This document shows, piece by piece, positions 34,443 to 43,098 of a stretch of 64,000 nucleotides of DNA. The number at the start of each line of letters is the position of its first letter. The first letter of the stretch is position 1. This DNA is from Sanguibacter hominis ATCC BAA-789. GTDB lineage: Bacteria > Actinomycetota > Actinomycetes > Actinomycetales > Cellulomonadaceae. The stretch covers positions 186,001-250,000 of the forward strand of contig NZ_JAAXOW010000001.1 in NCBI RefSeq assembly GCF_012396185.1, read 5' to 3'. The position numbers and the translations under genes are program-made. The notes beneath the pieces were generated by a model. The model ran no database searches, was not told where the DNA came from, and was given only the letters and a program-made list of their open reading frames with translations.

Positions 34443-35045
34443 ATGACCGCCTGGCAGCGCGCCCGCCAGATCCTTCGCGAGGACCTCGAGGCCGCGATCT
34501 CGCGGGACCCTGCCGCGCGCACCCGCATCGAGGTCGCCCTCGCCTACCCGGGCCTGCACGCGCTGTGGGCGCACCGGTTGACCCACCGCATGTGGCGCGT
34601 ACCCGTGCTGCGCCTGCCCGCGCGCCTGATCTCGCAGGCGACGCGTGCGGCGACGGGCGTCGAGATCCATCCGGGCGCGACGATCGGGCGGCGCCTGTTC
34701 ATCGATCACGGCATGGGAGTCGTGATCGGGCAGACGGCGGTCGTGGGCGACGACGTCGTGCTGTTCCACTCCGTGACGCTCGGGGGCCGCTCGATGACGC
34801 ACGGCAAGCGCCACCCCACGGTCGGCGACCGTGTCGTGGTCGGCGCGGGCGCGAAGATCCTCGGGCCCGTCTGGATCGGTGACGACGCGCAGATCGGCGC
34901 GAACGCGGTCGTCGTCAAGGACGTCCCGGCCGGGGCTGTCGCGGTCGGTGTCCCCGCGAAGGTGCGGCAGACGACGGCGGTCGAGCGTGAGGAGCGCGCA
35001 GTCACGCCCCTCGAGGACCCGGCGCTGATCGAGTACATGATCTGA
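34443..35045 (+). CDS. cysE: Serine O-acetyltransferase
   Basis: This 200-residue left-handed beta-helix acetyltransferase makes O-acetylserine from serine and acetyl-CoA. An N-terminal helical part (residues 1-60, [23 protein letters not shown]) precedes hexapeptide repeats containing the conserved [31 protein letters not shown] and [17 protein letters not shown] signatures with catalytic His residues. It is the short form common in actinobacteria. GAGGAGCACC precedes the ATG. Its partner cysK is directly upstream. Confidence 0.94.
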   Translation: MTAWQRARQILREDLEAAISRDPAARTRIEVALAYPGLHALWAHRLTHRMWRVPVLRLPARLISQATRAATGVEIHPGATIGRRLFIDHGMGVVIGQTAVVGDDVVLFHSVTLGGRSMTHGKRHPTVGDRVVVGAGAKILGPVWIGDDAQIGANAVVVKDVPAGAVAVGVPAKVRQTTAVEREERAVTPLEDPALIEYMI

Positions 35046-35058
35046 GACGCGTCCCACA

Positions 35059-35101
35059 ACAACCCTGCTTGTTCTAGTTGCCTTAGAACAAATAGGGTTG
35101 T
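35059..35101 (+). promoter_or_regulatory. Nested palindromic operator and promoter of the GntR gene
   Basis: Two nested perfect inverted repeats: ACAACCCT (35059-35066) with AGGGTTGT (35094-35101), and TTGTTCTA (35069-35076) with TAGAACAA (35084-35091). TTGTTC at 35069-35074 and TAGGGT at 35093-35098 form a minus-35/minus-10 pair with 18-base spacing inside the operator. Transcription would begin at the ATG (35105). Confidence 0.75.
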
Positions 35102-35104
35102 CGC

Positions 35105-35458
35105 ATGATCTTCCGGATCGACCCGAGCGCCCCCGAGCCGCTCTTCGCCCAGATCGCGACCCAGGTGCGCCTCGCGGTCGCAGCAGGCGAGCTCGCGCCC
35201 GGCGAGCGGCTCCCCGCCGCACGCGCCCTGGCCGAGTCGCTCGACCTCAACGTCCACACCGTCCTGCGCGCCTACCAAGAGCTGCGCGACGAAGGGGTGG
35301 TCGACCTGCGCCGCGGCCGCGGAGCGGTCGTCGCCGACGGCCCCGCACCCGACCTGACCGCGCTGCGCCAGGCGATCGCCGTCGTCGTGCAACGAAGCCG
35401 CGAGGCCGGCGTCCCGCCCGAGACCACCACCGCCCTGCTCAAGGAGGCCCTGCGATGA
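35105..35458 (+). CDS. GntR-family regulator, short YtrA type
   Basis: This 117-residue repressor has an N-terminal winged helix ([65 protein letters not shown], with helix-turn-helix at about 35-60) and only a short C-terminal dimerisation segment of about 40 residues. That is the YtrA subfamily layout. It sits under a 43-bp nested palindrome that also contains its promoter, so autorepression is very likely. It overlaps the membrane-protein gene by four bases, and YtrA-type regulators usually control such linked membrane proteins. Inducer unknown. Confidence 0.92.
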   Translation: MIFRIDPSAPEPLFAQIATQVRLAVAAGELAPGERLPAARALAESLDLNVHTVLRAYQELRDEGVVDLRRGRGAVVADGPAPDLTALRQAIAVVVQRSREAGVPPETTTALLKEALR

Positions 35459-36447
35459 CGACCGCACGCACCACCCAGGCGAAGGCAGCCGTCCCCCACC
35501 GGGGCCGCAACGCGCTGCTCACCCTCGCCGTGCCGCTCGCGCTCCAGACCGTCACCACGGTGGTCGCGCTCTCGTGGCGCGACGACCTCCCCGAGCAGGT
35601 CGCCACCCACTGGGGCACCGACGGACCCGACGGTTTCTCCTCGGTCATCGGCTCCGTCGCCACGCTCGGCGGCACCATCATCGCCCTCGCGCTGACGTTC
35701 TGGGCGATCGGCCACTTCTGGGGCCAGGCGTCCTCGACCCGGCGCCTCGCCGCAGGCGTCTCCGTCGGCACGGCCGTGTTCCTCGGCGGGATCCAGCTCA
35801 TCACCCTTGCCGAGCAACGCGGGCTCGAGGACGCCGCCCAGGCAGGGGACGTCGGATTCGCGCTCGGGATCTCCCTGGCCGCGGCGATCGCGATCGGTGC
35901 GCTCGTCGCCTGGATCCTCGTGCCCGGCGACGTCGTGCAGGCTGCGACCGCACCCGTCCCCGCGACCGCGCCACGTCTCCCCCTTCCCGAGGGTGAGCGC
36001 GCGGTGTGGATCCGCCAGGTGACCGGCCGCTCAGGGGCATGGATCATGGTCGTCACGACCGTCCTGACGGGAACCATGGCCGTCCTCACCGCACAGTGGT
36101 GGATGTTGACGATCCCCGCCGCCCTGGCTGCGCTCGGCGCGACGATGCTCGTCTGGACCGTCCGCGTCGACGCACGAGGGCTCGACGTGCGCTCCGCCGT
36201 CGGCTGGCCACGCATCCACGTCCCCGCGACGAGCGTCGAGGGCGCCAAGGCCCGGCAGGTGCACCCGCTCCCCGAGTTCGGTGGGTGGGGCTGGCGCACC
36301 GGCGTCGGCGGCACGATCGGCATCGTCATCCGCAAGGGCGAGGGAATCGAGGTCGTCCACTCCGGCGGCAAGCGTCTCGTGGTCACCGTGGACGACGCCG
36401 AGACTGCGGCCGCGCTGCTCAACACGATGGCGGACCGCGCACGTTGA
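35455..36447 (+). CDS. DUF1648-containing membrane protein
   Basis: This 330-residue membrane protein starts four bases inside the GntR gene, with AAGGAGG seven bases upstream. The first 60 residues carry the DUF1648 pattern: a membrane helix followed by [20 protein letters not shown]. At least five further hydrophobic segments follow, with a soluble C-terminal domain of about 100 residues ([36 protein letters not shown] onward). Function is unknown. Its coupling to a YtrA-type repressor suggests a cell-envelope stress or antibiotic-response role, which is inference only. A GC-rich terminator follows nine bases after the stop. Confidence 0.82.
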   Translation: MTTARTTQAKAAVPHRGRNALLTLAVPLALQTVTTVVALSWRDDLPEQVATHWGTDGPDGFSSVIGSVATLGGTIIALALTFWAIGHFWGQASSTRRLAAGVSVGTAVFLGGIQLITLAEQRGLEDAAQAGDVGFALGISLAAAIAIGALVAWILVPGDVVQAATAPVPATAPRLPLPEGERAVWIRQVTGRSGAWIMVVTTVLTGTMAVLTAQWWMLTIPAALAALGATMLVWTVRVDARGLDVRSAVGWPRIHVPATSVEGAKARQVHPLPEFGGWGWRTGVGGTIGIVIRKGEGIEVVHSGGKRLVVTVDDAETAAALLNTMADRAR

Positions 36448-36455
36448 CCCTGCAG

Positions 36456-36478
36456 GGGCCCTGCGGCACGCAGGGCCC
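36456..36478 (+). terminator. Intrinsic terminator after the GntR/DUF1648 operon
   Basis: GGGCCCTGC (36456-36464) pairs perfectly with GCAGGGCCC (36470-36478) around a five-base loop, then TT. Confidence 0.75.
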
Positions 36479-36594
36479 TTCGCTCACGAGACCTCTGGCG
36501 CACAGGATCTCTGGCGCACGGGACAGGTATCTGAGACTCTGGGTATCGCTCAGCGCCGGACGACGACGACCGGCCGCGACCACGAGGAGCCCGC

Positions 36595-37656
36595 ATGCGC
36601 TTCGGACTGCACACCGGCTACTGGTCCGCCGGCCCCCCGCCCGGCGTCGCCGAGGCCGTCCGGATGGCCGACACCCTCGGCCTCGACTCTGTGTGGACGG
36701 CCGAGGCGTACGGCTCCGACGCGTTCACCCCGCTCGCCTGGTGGGGCGCCGCGACCTCCCGCGTCCGGCTCGGCACCGCCGTCGCCCAGATGTACGCCCG
36801 CACCCCCACCGCGACCGCGATGGCTGCGCTCACGCTCGACCACCTCTCTGGCGGGCGCGCCGTCCTCGGGCTCGGAGCGTCCGGACCGCAGGTCGTCGAG
36901 GGCTGGTACGGCCAACCGTTCCGCCGCCCGCTCGCACGGACCCGCGAGTTCGTCGACATCGTGCGGCAGGTGATCGCCCGCGAGCGCGTCCAGTACGACG
37001 GCCAGTTCTTCCGGCTCCCCCTCCCCGAACCCGGTCCCGACGCGGGGCCTGACGCGCCGACCGGGCTGGGCCGTGCGCTGCACTCGACCGTGCGCCCCCT
37101 GCGACCCGCGATCCCGATCCACCTGGCCGCTGAAGGACCCAAGAACGTCGCCCTCGCCGGCGAGATCGCCGACGGCTGGCTCCCCCTGTTCTACGCGCCC
37201 CGGCTCGACGCCGAGCTCCGCGGCCCGCTCGAGGAAGGCCTCGACCGCCGGTCCGCAGCGCGCTCGCCGCGCGAGACCTTCGAGGTGTGCGCGACCGTCC
37301 CGATCGTCGTCCGTGACGACGTCGAGGAAGCCGCAGACCAGGTCCGCCCATTCCTCGCGCTGTACATCGGCGGGATGGGCGCCAAGGGCGCCAACTTCCA
37401 CCTCGAAGCCGTCGCACGCCTCGGCTACCGCGAGGTGTGCGACGACGTCCAGCGGCTCTACCTCGGCGGTCTGCGCGCGGAGGCTGCCGCCGCCATCCCC
37501 CTCGAGCTCGTGCGCGACGTCGCGCTCGTCGGCACGCTCCCGCAGGTCGCGGCGGGCATGGCCGCCTGGGAGTCGACGGCCGTCACCACGATGCTGTTCC
37601 AGGCGGACGAGCAGACCCTGCGCGCCCTCGCGTCGGCGCCGGGCCTGCTCGGTTGA
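36595..37656 (+). CDS. LLM-class oxidoreductase, probably F420-dependent (Rv3520c-like)
   Basis: This 353-residue luciferase-like protein begins MRFGLHTGYWSAGPPPGVAEAVRMADTLGLDSVWTAEAYGSDAFTPL, read in parts as the family's first strand, helix and second strand. RVRLGTAVAQMYARTP, LDHLSGGRAVLGLGASGPQVVEGWYG and PIHLAAEGPKNVALAGEIADGWLPLF follow. These match the actinobacterial group typified by Rv3520c, which is predicted to use F420. Reaction and substrate are unknown. ATG 36595 has GAGGAG upstream. Monocistronic, ending shortly before the chemoreceptor gene. Confidence 0.85.
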   Translation: MRFGLHTGYWSAGPPPGVAEAVRMADTLGLDSVWTAEAYGSDAFTPLAWWGAATSRVRLGTAVAQMYARTPTATAMAALTLDHLSGGRAVLGLGASGPQVVEGWYGQPFRRPLARTREFVDIVRQVIARERVQYDGQFFRLPLPEPGPDAGPDAPTGLGRALHSTVRPLRPAIPIHLAAEGPKNVALAGEIADGWLPLFYAPRLDAELRGPLEEGLDRRSAARSPRETFEVCATVPIVVRDDVEEAADQVRPFLALYIGGMGAKGANFHLEAVARLGYREVCDDVQRLYLGGLRAEAAAAIPLELVRDVALVGTLPQVAAGMAAWESTAVTTMLFQADEQTLRALASAPGLLG

Positions 37657-37730
37657 GCGCCGCCGCGGAGACGCCGGCCCCTGAGAGGCGCCCCTTCACC
37701 CGCTGTTCCTCGCCACTCGGACGACCCCGT

Positions 37731-37738
37731 GCCGATAG
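37731..37738 (+). promoter_or_regulatory. Sigma-28-like minus-10 (GCCGATAG) before the chemoreceptor gene
   Basis: GCCGATAG differs by one base from the flagellar/WhiG-type minus-10 GCCGATAA. A start near 37745 would give a leader of about 45 bases. The matching TAAA minus-35 is not seen at 15 bases upstream. Confidence 0.35.
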
Positions 37739-37790
37739 GGAGGGAGATCACGAGAGCACCGAGATCTCTCTCACCCGAACGAGGAGCACC

Positions 37791-39395
37791 ATGGAACCGT
37801 CGCCCGCCAAGCAGCGAGCCTCCCTTCTGTCCGGCCGGCCACTGGGCGTCAAGATCGGCGCCGCCATCGCGGTCATGGCGCTCGCCGCGATCGTCACCGG
37901 GCTCCTCGCCGTGTTCCAGATCAACAAGGTCGCTTCGGGCCAGCAGTACATGTACACGCACAATGTGCAGCCGATGGTGACCCTCAACGACATCCAACGG
38001 TCGTTCCAGGGTGACCGCGCCCGGGTCGTCCAGTACGGGATCGCAGACACGGCGACGCGTGCCGAGCTGCGCACCGAGCTTGTGGAACGCCGGGCCGAGG
38101 TCGAGGCACTGATCGAGCAGTACCGCCCCTTCACCATCAACGCCGCGGCGTTCGACTCGTTCGCGACCGGGCTCGCCGCGTTCTACGACGAAGCTGACGG
38201 AACGCTGTTCGGCTACGCCGACTCCGGGCAGGCGGACCTCTTCGCCAAGCACTTCCAGGAGACCATGCGTCCGATGCTGACGGCGTTCGTCGAGCCGTTC
38301 AACGAGGAGACCGCCGCTCAGGAGTCAGAGGCCGCTGCGCACGCCGCTGAGGGAAGGTCCAACGCCAGGATCGCGGTCATCGAGGTGGTCGTGGCGCTCG
38401 CCGTCGGGCTCCTCGCATCGGGTGCGCTCGGCCTCGTCGTCACGAAGGAGATCCTGCGGAACGTGCGCCGCGTCGGCGCGTCCGCCGAGCGCCTTGCCTC
38501 GGGCGACCTGACGACCGCTACGGGTGTCAGCGCCCAGGACGAGATCGGTCAGATGGCCGCTCAGATCGACATCGCGCTCGCCAACCTGCGGGAGCTCGTC
38601 GAGTCGGTGTCCGGCTCGTCCCAGGCCGTCGCGGCCGCGTCGGAGGAGCTCTCCGCCTCCGCGCTCCAGATCACCTCGACGTCTGAGGAGACCGCAGCAC
38701 AGTCGACGGTCGCCGCGACGGCGGCCGACGAAGTCTCCCGCAACGTCCTGACCGTCTCGAGCGGCGCCGAGCAGATGGGTGCCGCGATCAACGAGATCTC
38801 GCAGTCGGCCAACGACGCGGCCGGCGTCGCGGCCCGCGGTGTCCACAAGGCCGCCGAGACGACGCAACGCGTCGAGCGCCTCGGAGAGTCGAGCCTGGAG
38901 ATCGGCGCGGTCGTCAAGGTGATCACCGCGATCGCCGAGCAGACGAACCTGCTCGCCCTCAACGCGACGATCGAAGCAGCCCGTGCCGGCGAGGCGGGCA
39001 AGGGCTTCGCCGTCGTCGCTTCCGAGGTCAAGGAGCTCGCCCAGGAGACCGCGCGTGCGACCGAGGACATCGCGCGCAAGGTCGAGGCGATCCAGACCGA
39101 CACGACCGGCGCCGTCGGGGCGATCGCAGAGATCAGCGAGATCATCGGCTCGATCAACGAGTACCAGCTCTCGATCGCGTCCGCCGTGGAGGAGCAGTCC
39201 GCGACGACCGCAGAGATCTCCCGGTCGGTCTCCGACGCCGCTATGGGGACGAGCGAGATCGCGAGCAACGTCAGCGCTGTCGCGGGTGCTGCTTCGATGA
39301 CGACCCAGACGATCACGCAGACCCAGGCTGCTATCTCGGAGCTCGCCCAGATGGCTGCGGACCTGCGCTCTCAGGTGGGCCGCTTCACCGTCTGA
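37791..39395 (+). CDS. Methyl-accepting chemotaxis protein
   Basis: This 534-residue transmembrane chemoreceptor has a first membrane helix at about 20-43, a four-helix-bundle sensor domain of the MCP_4HB type (residues 44-195), a second helix at about 196-219, and a HAMP linker (TKEILRNVRRVGASAERLASGDLTTATGVSAQDEIGQMA region). The long signalling coiled coil has its conserved tip near residues 379-410 (AIAEQTNLLALNATIEAARAGE and GKGFAVVASEVKELA). It should signal through CheA/CheW, which are not encoded here, implying motility genes elsewhere. No C-terminal CheR-tethering pentapeptide is seen. GAGGAG precedes the ATG. Confidence 0.95.
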   Translation: MEPSPAKQRASLLSGRPLGVKIGAAIAVMALAAIVTGLLAVFQINKVASGQQYMYTHNVQPMVTLNDIQRSFQGDRARVVQYGIADTATRAELRTELVERRAEVEALIEQYRPFTINAAAFDSFATGLAAFYDEADGTLFGYADSGQADLFAKHFQETMRPMLTAFVEPFNEETAAQESEAAAHAAEGRSNARIAVIEVVVALAVGLLASGALGLVVTKEILRNVRRVGASAERLASGDLTTATGVSAQDEIGQMAAQIDIALANLRELVESVSGSSQAVAAASEELSASALQITSTSEETAAQSTVAATAADEVSRNVLTVSSGAEQMGAAINEISQSANDAAGVAARGVHKAAETTQRVERLGESSLEIGAVVKVITAIAEQTNLLALNATIEAARAGEAGKGFAVVASEVKELAQETARATEDIARKVEAIQTDTTGAVGAIAEISEIIGSINEYQLSIASAVEEQSATTAEISRSVSDAAMGTSEIASNVSAVAGAASMTTQTITQTQAAISELAQMAADLRSQVGRFTV

Positions 39396-39772
39396 GCCTG
39401 CCGACGACGTCGGGCGCCCCGGTCTGGTGACGGGGGCGCCCGACTGTGCTGGGTGCCGCGCCACGGTGCCCGGACCGGCGGTTGTCATCGTCCCGGTCGT
39501 TGAACCGCCCCGAGCTGTTCGGGGCCGTCACCGTGGTGCCCTCGGTCGCGGGCTGTTCCGGGCCAACGGACCCGGGCAACCTCACGCCGATGCGTCGTCG
39601 TCCCCCGTGCGACACAGGCGGGAGACCGACGCGTGCGGGCTGTCGAGGCGTCGGGTGTTCCCGGCGCTCAGTCGAGCGGTGCGCTGCATCGCTGCGCGCT
39701 CCTGCTTCCTGCCCTGCTGACTCCCACAACAGCGGGCGTCCCGGAAATGTTCCCGTGCCGGGTGGCCGGGCG
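39396..39772. other. Gene-free convergent intergenic region
   Basis: These 377 bases lie between the stops of the chemoreceptor and the alkyltransferase-like gene. Apart from the terminator at 39409-39444 I see no gene, RNA or repeat that can be supported. Confidence 0.4.
39409..39444 (+). terminator. Intrinsic terminator after the chemoreceptor gene
   Basis: GTCGGGCGCCCC (39409-39420) pairs perfectly with GGGGCGCCCGAC (39433-39444) around a 12-base loop. Confidence 0.7.
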
Positions 39773-40111
39773 TCACGTCATTTTCTGCAGGCGGGCTGCC
39801 GAGAGCCGGACACGACCGTCGTCGGTCATCGGGCAGGCCTCTGCGCGGAGCACGTCGAGCGCCTCGAGACGCTTGTGCACGGGCGGGTCACCGGCCGCGT
39901 TCACGACCCGCCACCACGGCACAGCAGCCCCGGCGACGCGCAGCGCCGCACCGACCTGACGTGGGCCGCCGCGCTCGAGCCGCGCACCCACCACCTCGGC
40001 GATGTCCCCGTACGTCATCACCCGTCCCGGCGGGATCTGGTCGACGACGTCCAGCACCGCCTCCACGTACTCGTCGTCCACCCGCGCCACGCTAGCGTGC
40101 TCCGCCGACAC
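39773..40111 (-). CDS. Alkyltransferase-like DNA-repair protein (ATL)
   Basis: This 112-residue protein has the O6-methylguanine-DNA methyltransferase C-terminal fold: PPGRVMTYGDIAEVVG with the base-flipping helix-turn-helix PRQVGAAL. The alkyl-acceptor Cys of the PCHRV motif is replaced by Trp (P65-W-W-R-V69). It therefore cannot accept alkyl groups and belongs to the ATL group, which binds O6-alkylguanine and passes the lesion to nucleotide-excision repair. GTG 40111 is used; GTG 40081 is an alternative. It is divergent from the Eis-like gene, with only 47 bases between start codons. Confidence 0.88.
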   Translation of the reverse strand: MSAEHASVARVDDEYVEAVLDVVDQIPPGRVMTYGDIAEVVGARLERGGPRQVGAALRVAGAAVPWWRVVNAAGDPPVHKRLEALDVLRAEACPMTDDGRVRLSAARLQKMT

Positions 40112-40158
40112 GGGAAATGCCCTGGTCGCGGCGCGCTGACGGCTGCGAGAGTGGAGGC

Positions 40159-41499
40159 ATGACGTTCCCCACCGGCTACCGCACGCGTCCGCTGCGCCCC
40201 GAGGACGAGCGCGAGGTCCTCGCGCTCGACTCGTGGGGCTTCCCGACCGGGACCGACCTCGACACGCTCGTCGAGATCGGCCTCACCCTGCACTGGGACC
40301 GCTTCGTCGGCGTCGCGACCGACGCCGAGGACCCGGACGCCGTGCCGATCGACGGTGCGCGCCCCGTCCGGTCCGAGCTCGTCGCGATGCACGGCTCACG
40401 CCCGTTCGCGCAGTTCCCCGTTCCGGGGGCGGAGATCCCGGTCGGCGGCCTCACGTGGGTGGTCGTCCATCCGCAGCACCGCCGCCGCGGCATCTTGCGC
40501 GCCATGATCGACCACCACTTCGCTGCGTGCCGCGAGCGTGGCGAGGCCGTGTCCGCGCTCTTCGCGGCCGAGGCGACGATCTACGGCCGCTTCGGCTACG
40601 GCCTCGCGGCGAACGACCTGCGCGTGACCGTGCCGCGCGGCGCGGCCCTACGTCCGGCGCTCACGGCCGACGACGCGACGTCGGGCACCGTCCGGATCGA
40701 GGAGCTGTCGGTCGAGCGTCACGGCGCGCTGATCGACACGATCGCGACCGAGGCGAGCCGCCGACCGCTCGGTACCGACGCACCGCACGATGCGCTGCTC
40801 AACCGCCCGGGCTCGGTCCGGTACGACTCGCTGACGGCGCGCCGTCGGCTCGCCGACCCGCCGGCGTTTCGCGAGGGCAAGGAGTCGCAGCGGATCGTCA
40901 TCGTCGAGCGCGACGGCGAGCCGCGCGCCTACGCGATCCTGCGCCGCGAGTCGCGCTGGGAGGTCCCGGGCCCGCGCGGCGTCGTCCACGTCTCCGAGGC
41001 CGTCGTGACGGACCCTGCCGCGGCGCGCACGTTGTGGGCGACGCTCCTCGACCTCGACCTCATGGCGGAGACCCAGGCGTCGATGCTCCCCGAGGACGAC
41101 GCGCTGCTCGAGCTGCTCGCCGACCCCCGGTCGGCGCAGGCGCGACGGGCGGACAACCTGTGGGTGCGCGTCGTCGACCCCGCAGCGGCCCTCGCGCAGC
41201 GGCGCTACGCCGCGGCGGTCGACGTCGTCCTGCACGTGCAGGACTCGGTGCTGCCCGAGAACACGGGGGCGTACCGCGTCACCGCGCAGCCGTTCGAGCC
41301 CGCCACCGTCGTGCGTACGGATGCGTCGCCCGACCTCTCGCTCGACGTGCGCGCCCTCGGCTCCGCCTACCTGGGCGGTGTGACGCTCGCGCAGCTCGCG
41401 CTGGGCGGTCACGTCGTCGAGCACACGACAGGTGCGCTCGCGACGGCGTCGGCGGCGTTCGCGTGGCCCGTCGCGCCCGTGTGCCCCTGGGTGTTCTAG
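40159..41499 (+). CDS. GNAT N-acetyltransferase, Eis family
   Basis: This 446-residue protein has the Eis layout: an N-terminal GNAT domain (RPLRPEDEREVLALDSWGF; acetyl-CoA loop VVHPQHRRRGILRAMIDHHF), a central GNAT-like domain, and a C-terminal sterol-carrier-like domain. The active-site Tyr is in IYGRFGYGLA, and the chain ends with a terminal Phe (CPWVF), whose carboxylate is catalytic in Eis enzymes. Eis proteins multi-acetylate amines such as aminoglycosides or peptides; the natural substrate here is unknown. GGAGG lies only one base before the ATG, an unusually short spacing. Confidence 0.9.
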   Translation: MTFPTGYRTRPLRPEDEREVLALDSWGFPTGTDLDTLVEIGLTLHWDRFVGVATDAEDPDAVPIDGARPVRSELVAMHGSRPFAQFPVPGAEIPVGGLTWVVVHPQHRRRGILRAMIDHHFAACRERGEAVSALFAAEATIYGRFGYGLAANDLRVTVPRGAALRPALTADDATSGTVRIEELSVERHGALIDTIATEASRRPLGTDAPHDALLNRPGSVRYDSLTARRRLADPPAFREGKESQRIVIVERDGEPRAYAILRRESRWEVPGPRGVVHVSEAVVTDPAAARTLWATLLDLDLMAETQASMLPEDDALLELLADPRSAQARRADNLWVRVVDPAAALAQRRYAAAVDVVLHVQDSVLPENTGAYRVTAQPFEPATVVRTDASPDLSLDVRALGSAYLGGVTLAQLALGGHVVEHTTGALATASAAFAWPVAPVCPWVF

Positions 41500-41521
41500 C
41501 GCAGGGCGCGCCTGGCAGGGC

Positions 41522-42526
41522 TCAGGCCTGGCAGGACGGGCACCAGAACAGGTTGCGACCTGCGGCGTCGCGCACCTGGACGGGCGTGCCGCACACGCGG
41601 CACGCGAGGCCGTCGCGGTGGTACACGTAGAACGATTCGTCACGGCTGACCATGCTCGGGTCGCCGTCGGTGTTCTGCCGCACGCGCCGCGGGTCCATGT
41701 GCCCGAGCTCGTGGCCGCGGCCGCGGTGCTCGGGACGCGTCGTGACGATGCGCCCGGTCCGCACGCCGTCGCGCATGAGGCCGACGAGGTCGTCCCACAA
41801 CGCTCGCAGCGTGTCCGTCGGGACGGCCGTGCCGGGCAGCGACGGGTCGAGGCCGGCTCGGAAGAGCGCCTCGGCGCGGTAGATGTTGCCGACGCCCGCG
41901 ATGACGTCCTGGTTCATGAGCTGCAGCCCGATCGCGGTCCGCGAACGGTGCGCACGGTCGACGAAGCGCTGCGGGTCGGCGTCGTCGCGGATCGGGTCGG
42001 GGCCGAGCCTCGCGACGACAGCGTGGCGCTCGGCGTCGGTGACGACCTCGCACGCGGTCGGGCCGGTGAGGTCGGCGACGGCGTGCTCGCCGAGGATCCG
42101 CACGCGCACCTGCCCCCGCGGCGCCGCGGGCACGAACGGACCGTCGACGCCGTCCTGCGCGACGTCGCCCTGCGCGTCCGGCAGCGACGTCTCCGTCTCC
42201 CCGACGCGCCTGCGCGGCGCGCCGATCGCGTGCACGACGGCGACCGAGCCGTCGCCCGCGAACGTCCAGGAGCCGTACAGGCCGAGGTGGACGCGCAGCC
42301 AGTCCGACTCGGCTTCCGCGACGCGCTCCCCCGGGGCCACACCGCGCGGCGCGAAGCCGAGGAACATCTGCTTGCCGAAGGCCTGCGCGTGCACGAGCAC
42401 GCGCCCGTCGAGGCGCGCCGCACCTGCTGCGAAGCGGCCCTGCGGGCTCGTCACCGCAACGGGCGCACCACCGAAGAGGTCGCCAAACGTGCGCGCCAAC
42501 CGGTGGACCGTGTGCCCCTCAGGCAC
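41522..42526 (-). CDS. Endonuclease VIII-like DNA glycosylase (Fpg/Nei family)
   Basis: This 334-residue base-excision-repair enzyme removes oxidised bases and cleaves the abasic site. Catalytic Pro2 and Glu3 are in the N-terminus PEGHT, the H2TH segment includes LMNQDVIAGVGNIYRAEALFRAGLDP, and a C-terminal zinc finger has Cys pairs CRVC and CPSC. The N-terminal PEGHTVHRLAR resembles actinobacterial Nei2 rather than Fpg (PELPEV). It is longer than usual because of an insert of about 40 residues around 110-145. GTG start. It lies 30 bases downstream of rpiB in the same direction. Confidence 0.93.
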   Translation of the reverse strand: MPEGHTVHRLARTFGDLFGGAPVAVTSPQGRFAAGAARLDGRVLVHAQAFGKQMFLGFAPRGVAPGERVAEAESDWLRVHLGLYGSWTFAGDGSVAVVHAIGAPRRRVGETETSLPDAQGDVAQDGVDGPFVPAAPRGQVRVRILGEHAVADLTGPTACEVVTDAERHAVVARLGPDPIRDDADPQRFVDRAHRSRTAIGLQLMNQDVIAGVGNIYRAEALFRAGLDPSLPGTAVPTDTLRALWDDLVGLMRDGVRTGRIVTTRPEHRGRGHELGHMDPRRVRQNTDGDPSMVSRDESFYVYHRDGLACRVCGTPVQVRDAAGRNLFWCPSCQA

Positions 42527-42556
42527 GCGGCACCACCCCGGTGAGGTGCGGCACGA

Positions 42557-43006
42557 TCAGCGCGCGGCCTCGTACGCCGCGAGCTGGTCGATACGACGCT
42601 GGTGACGCTCGTCGCCGCTGAACGGCTCGGCGAGGAACGCGTCGACGAACGTCGTCGCCTCCTCGAGCGAGTGCCGACGCTCACCGATCGCGATGACGTT
42701 CGCGTCGTTGTGCTGGCGGCCGAGCTTCGCCGTCTCGACGCTCCAGGCGAGCGCCGCGCGGACGCCGGGCACCTTGTTCGCGGCGATCTGCTCGCCGTTC
42801 CCCGAACCGCCGATGACGATGCCGAGCGAACCCGGCTCAGCCACGACGGCCTCAGCGGCCGAGAAGCAGAAGGCCGGGTAGTCGTCCTGGGCGTCGTACT
42901 CGAACGCGCCGTGGTCCACGACGTCGTGGCCCGTGGCACCGAGGTGCTCGATCAGGTGGGTCTTGAGAGCGAATCCGGCATGGTCAGAAGCGATGTGAAC
43001 GCGCAT
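42557..43006 (-). CDS. rpiB: Ribose-5-phosphate isomerase B
   Basis: This 149-residue sugar-phosphate isomerase interconverts ribose-5-phosphate and ribulose-5-phosphate in the pentose phosphate pathway. The substrate Asp8-His9 pair is in IASDHAG, and the catalytic base is Glu72 in GGSGNGEQIAANK, the actinobacterial variant that replaces the enterobacterial Cys. The RQHNDANVIAIGERRH stretch is conserved. ATG 43006 is used; GTG 43024 would add six residues. First gene of a probable two-gene unit with the Nei glycosylase. Confidence 0.94.
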   Translation of the reverse strand: MRVHIASDHAGFALKTHLIEHLGATGHDVVDHGAFEYDAQDDYPAFCFSAAEAVVAEPGSLGIVIGGSGNGEQIAANKVPGVRAALAWSVETAKLGRQHNDANVIAIGERRHSLEEATTFVDAFLAEPFSGDERHQRRIDQLAAYEAAR

Positions 43007-43086
43007 GCGCCCATTGTGCCGCACGGCGGTGCGAGCCCCTAGGACCGGCTGACACTCTCGGCACGCCGGATGTCGGTCACCACACC

Positions 43087-43092
43087 TAGGGT
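43087..43092 (+). promoter_or_regulatory. Candidate leaderless minus-10 for the M13 peptidase gene
   Basis: TAGGGT followed by six bases and ATG 43099. Confidence 0.5.
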
Positions 43093-43098
43093 GGGCGC

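Noticed and set aside
39446-40162. Plus-strand frame of 238 codons between the chemoreceptor and the Eis-like gene
   Set aside because: Largely antisense of the alkyltransferase-like gene and the terminator; composition is Arg/Pro-rich with no family match.
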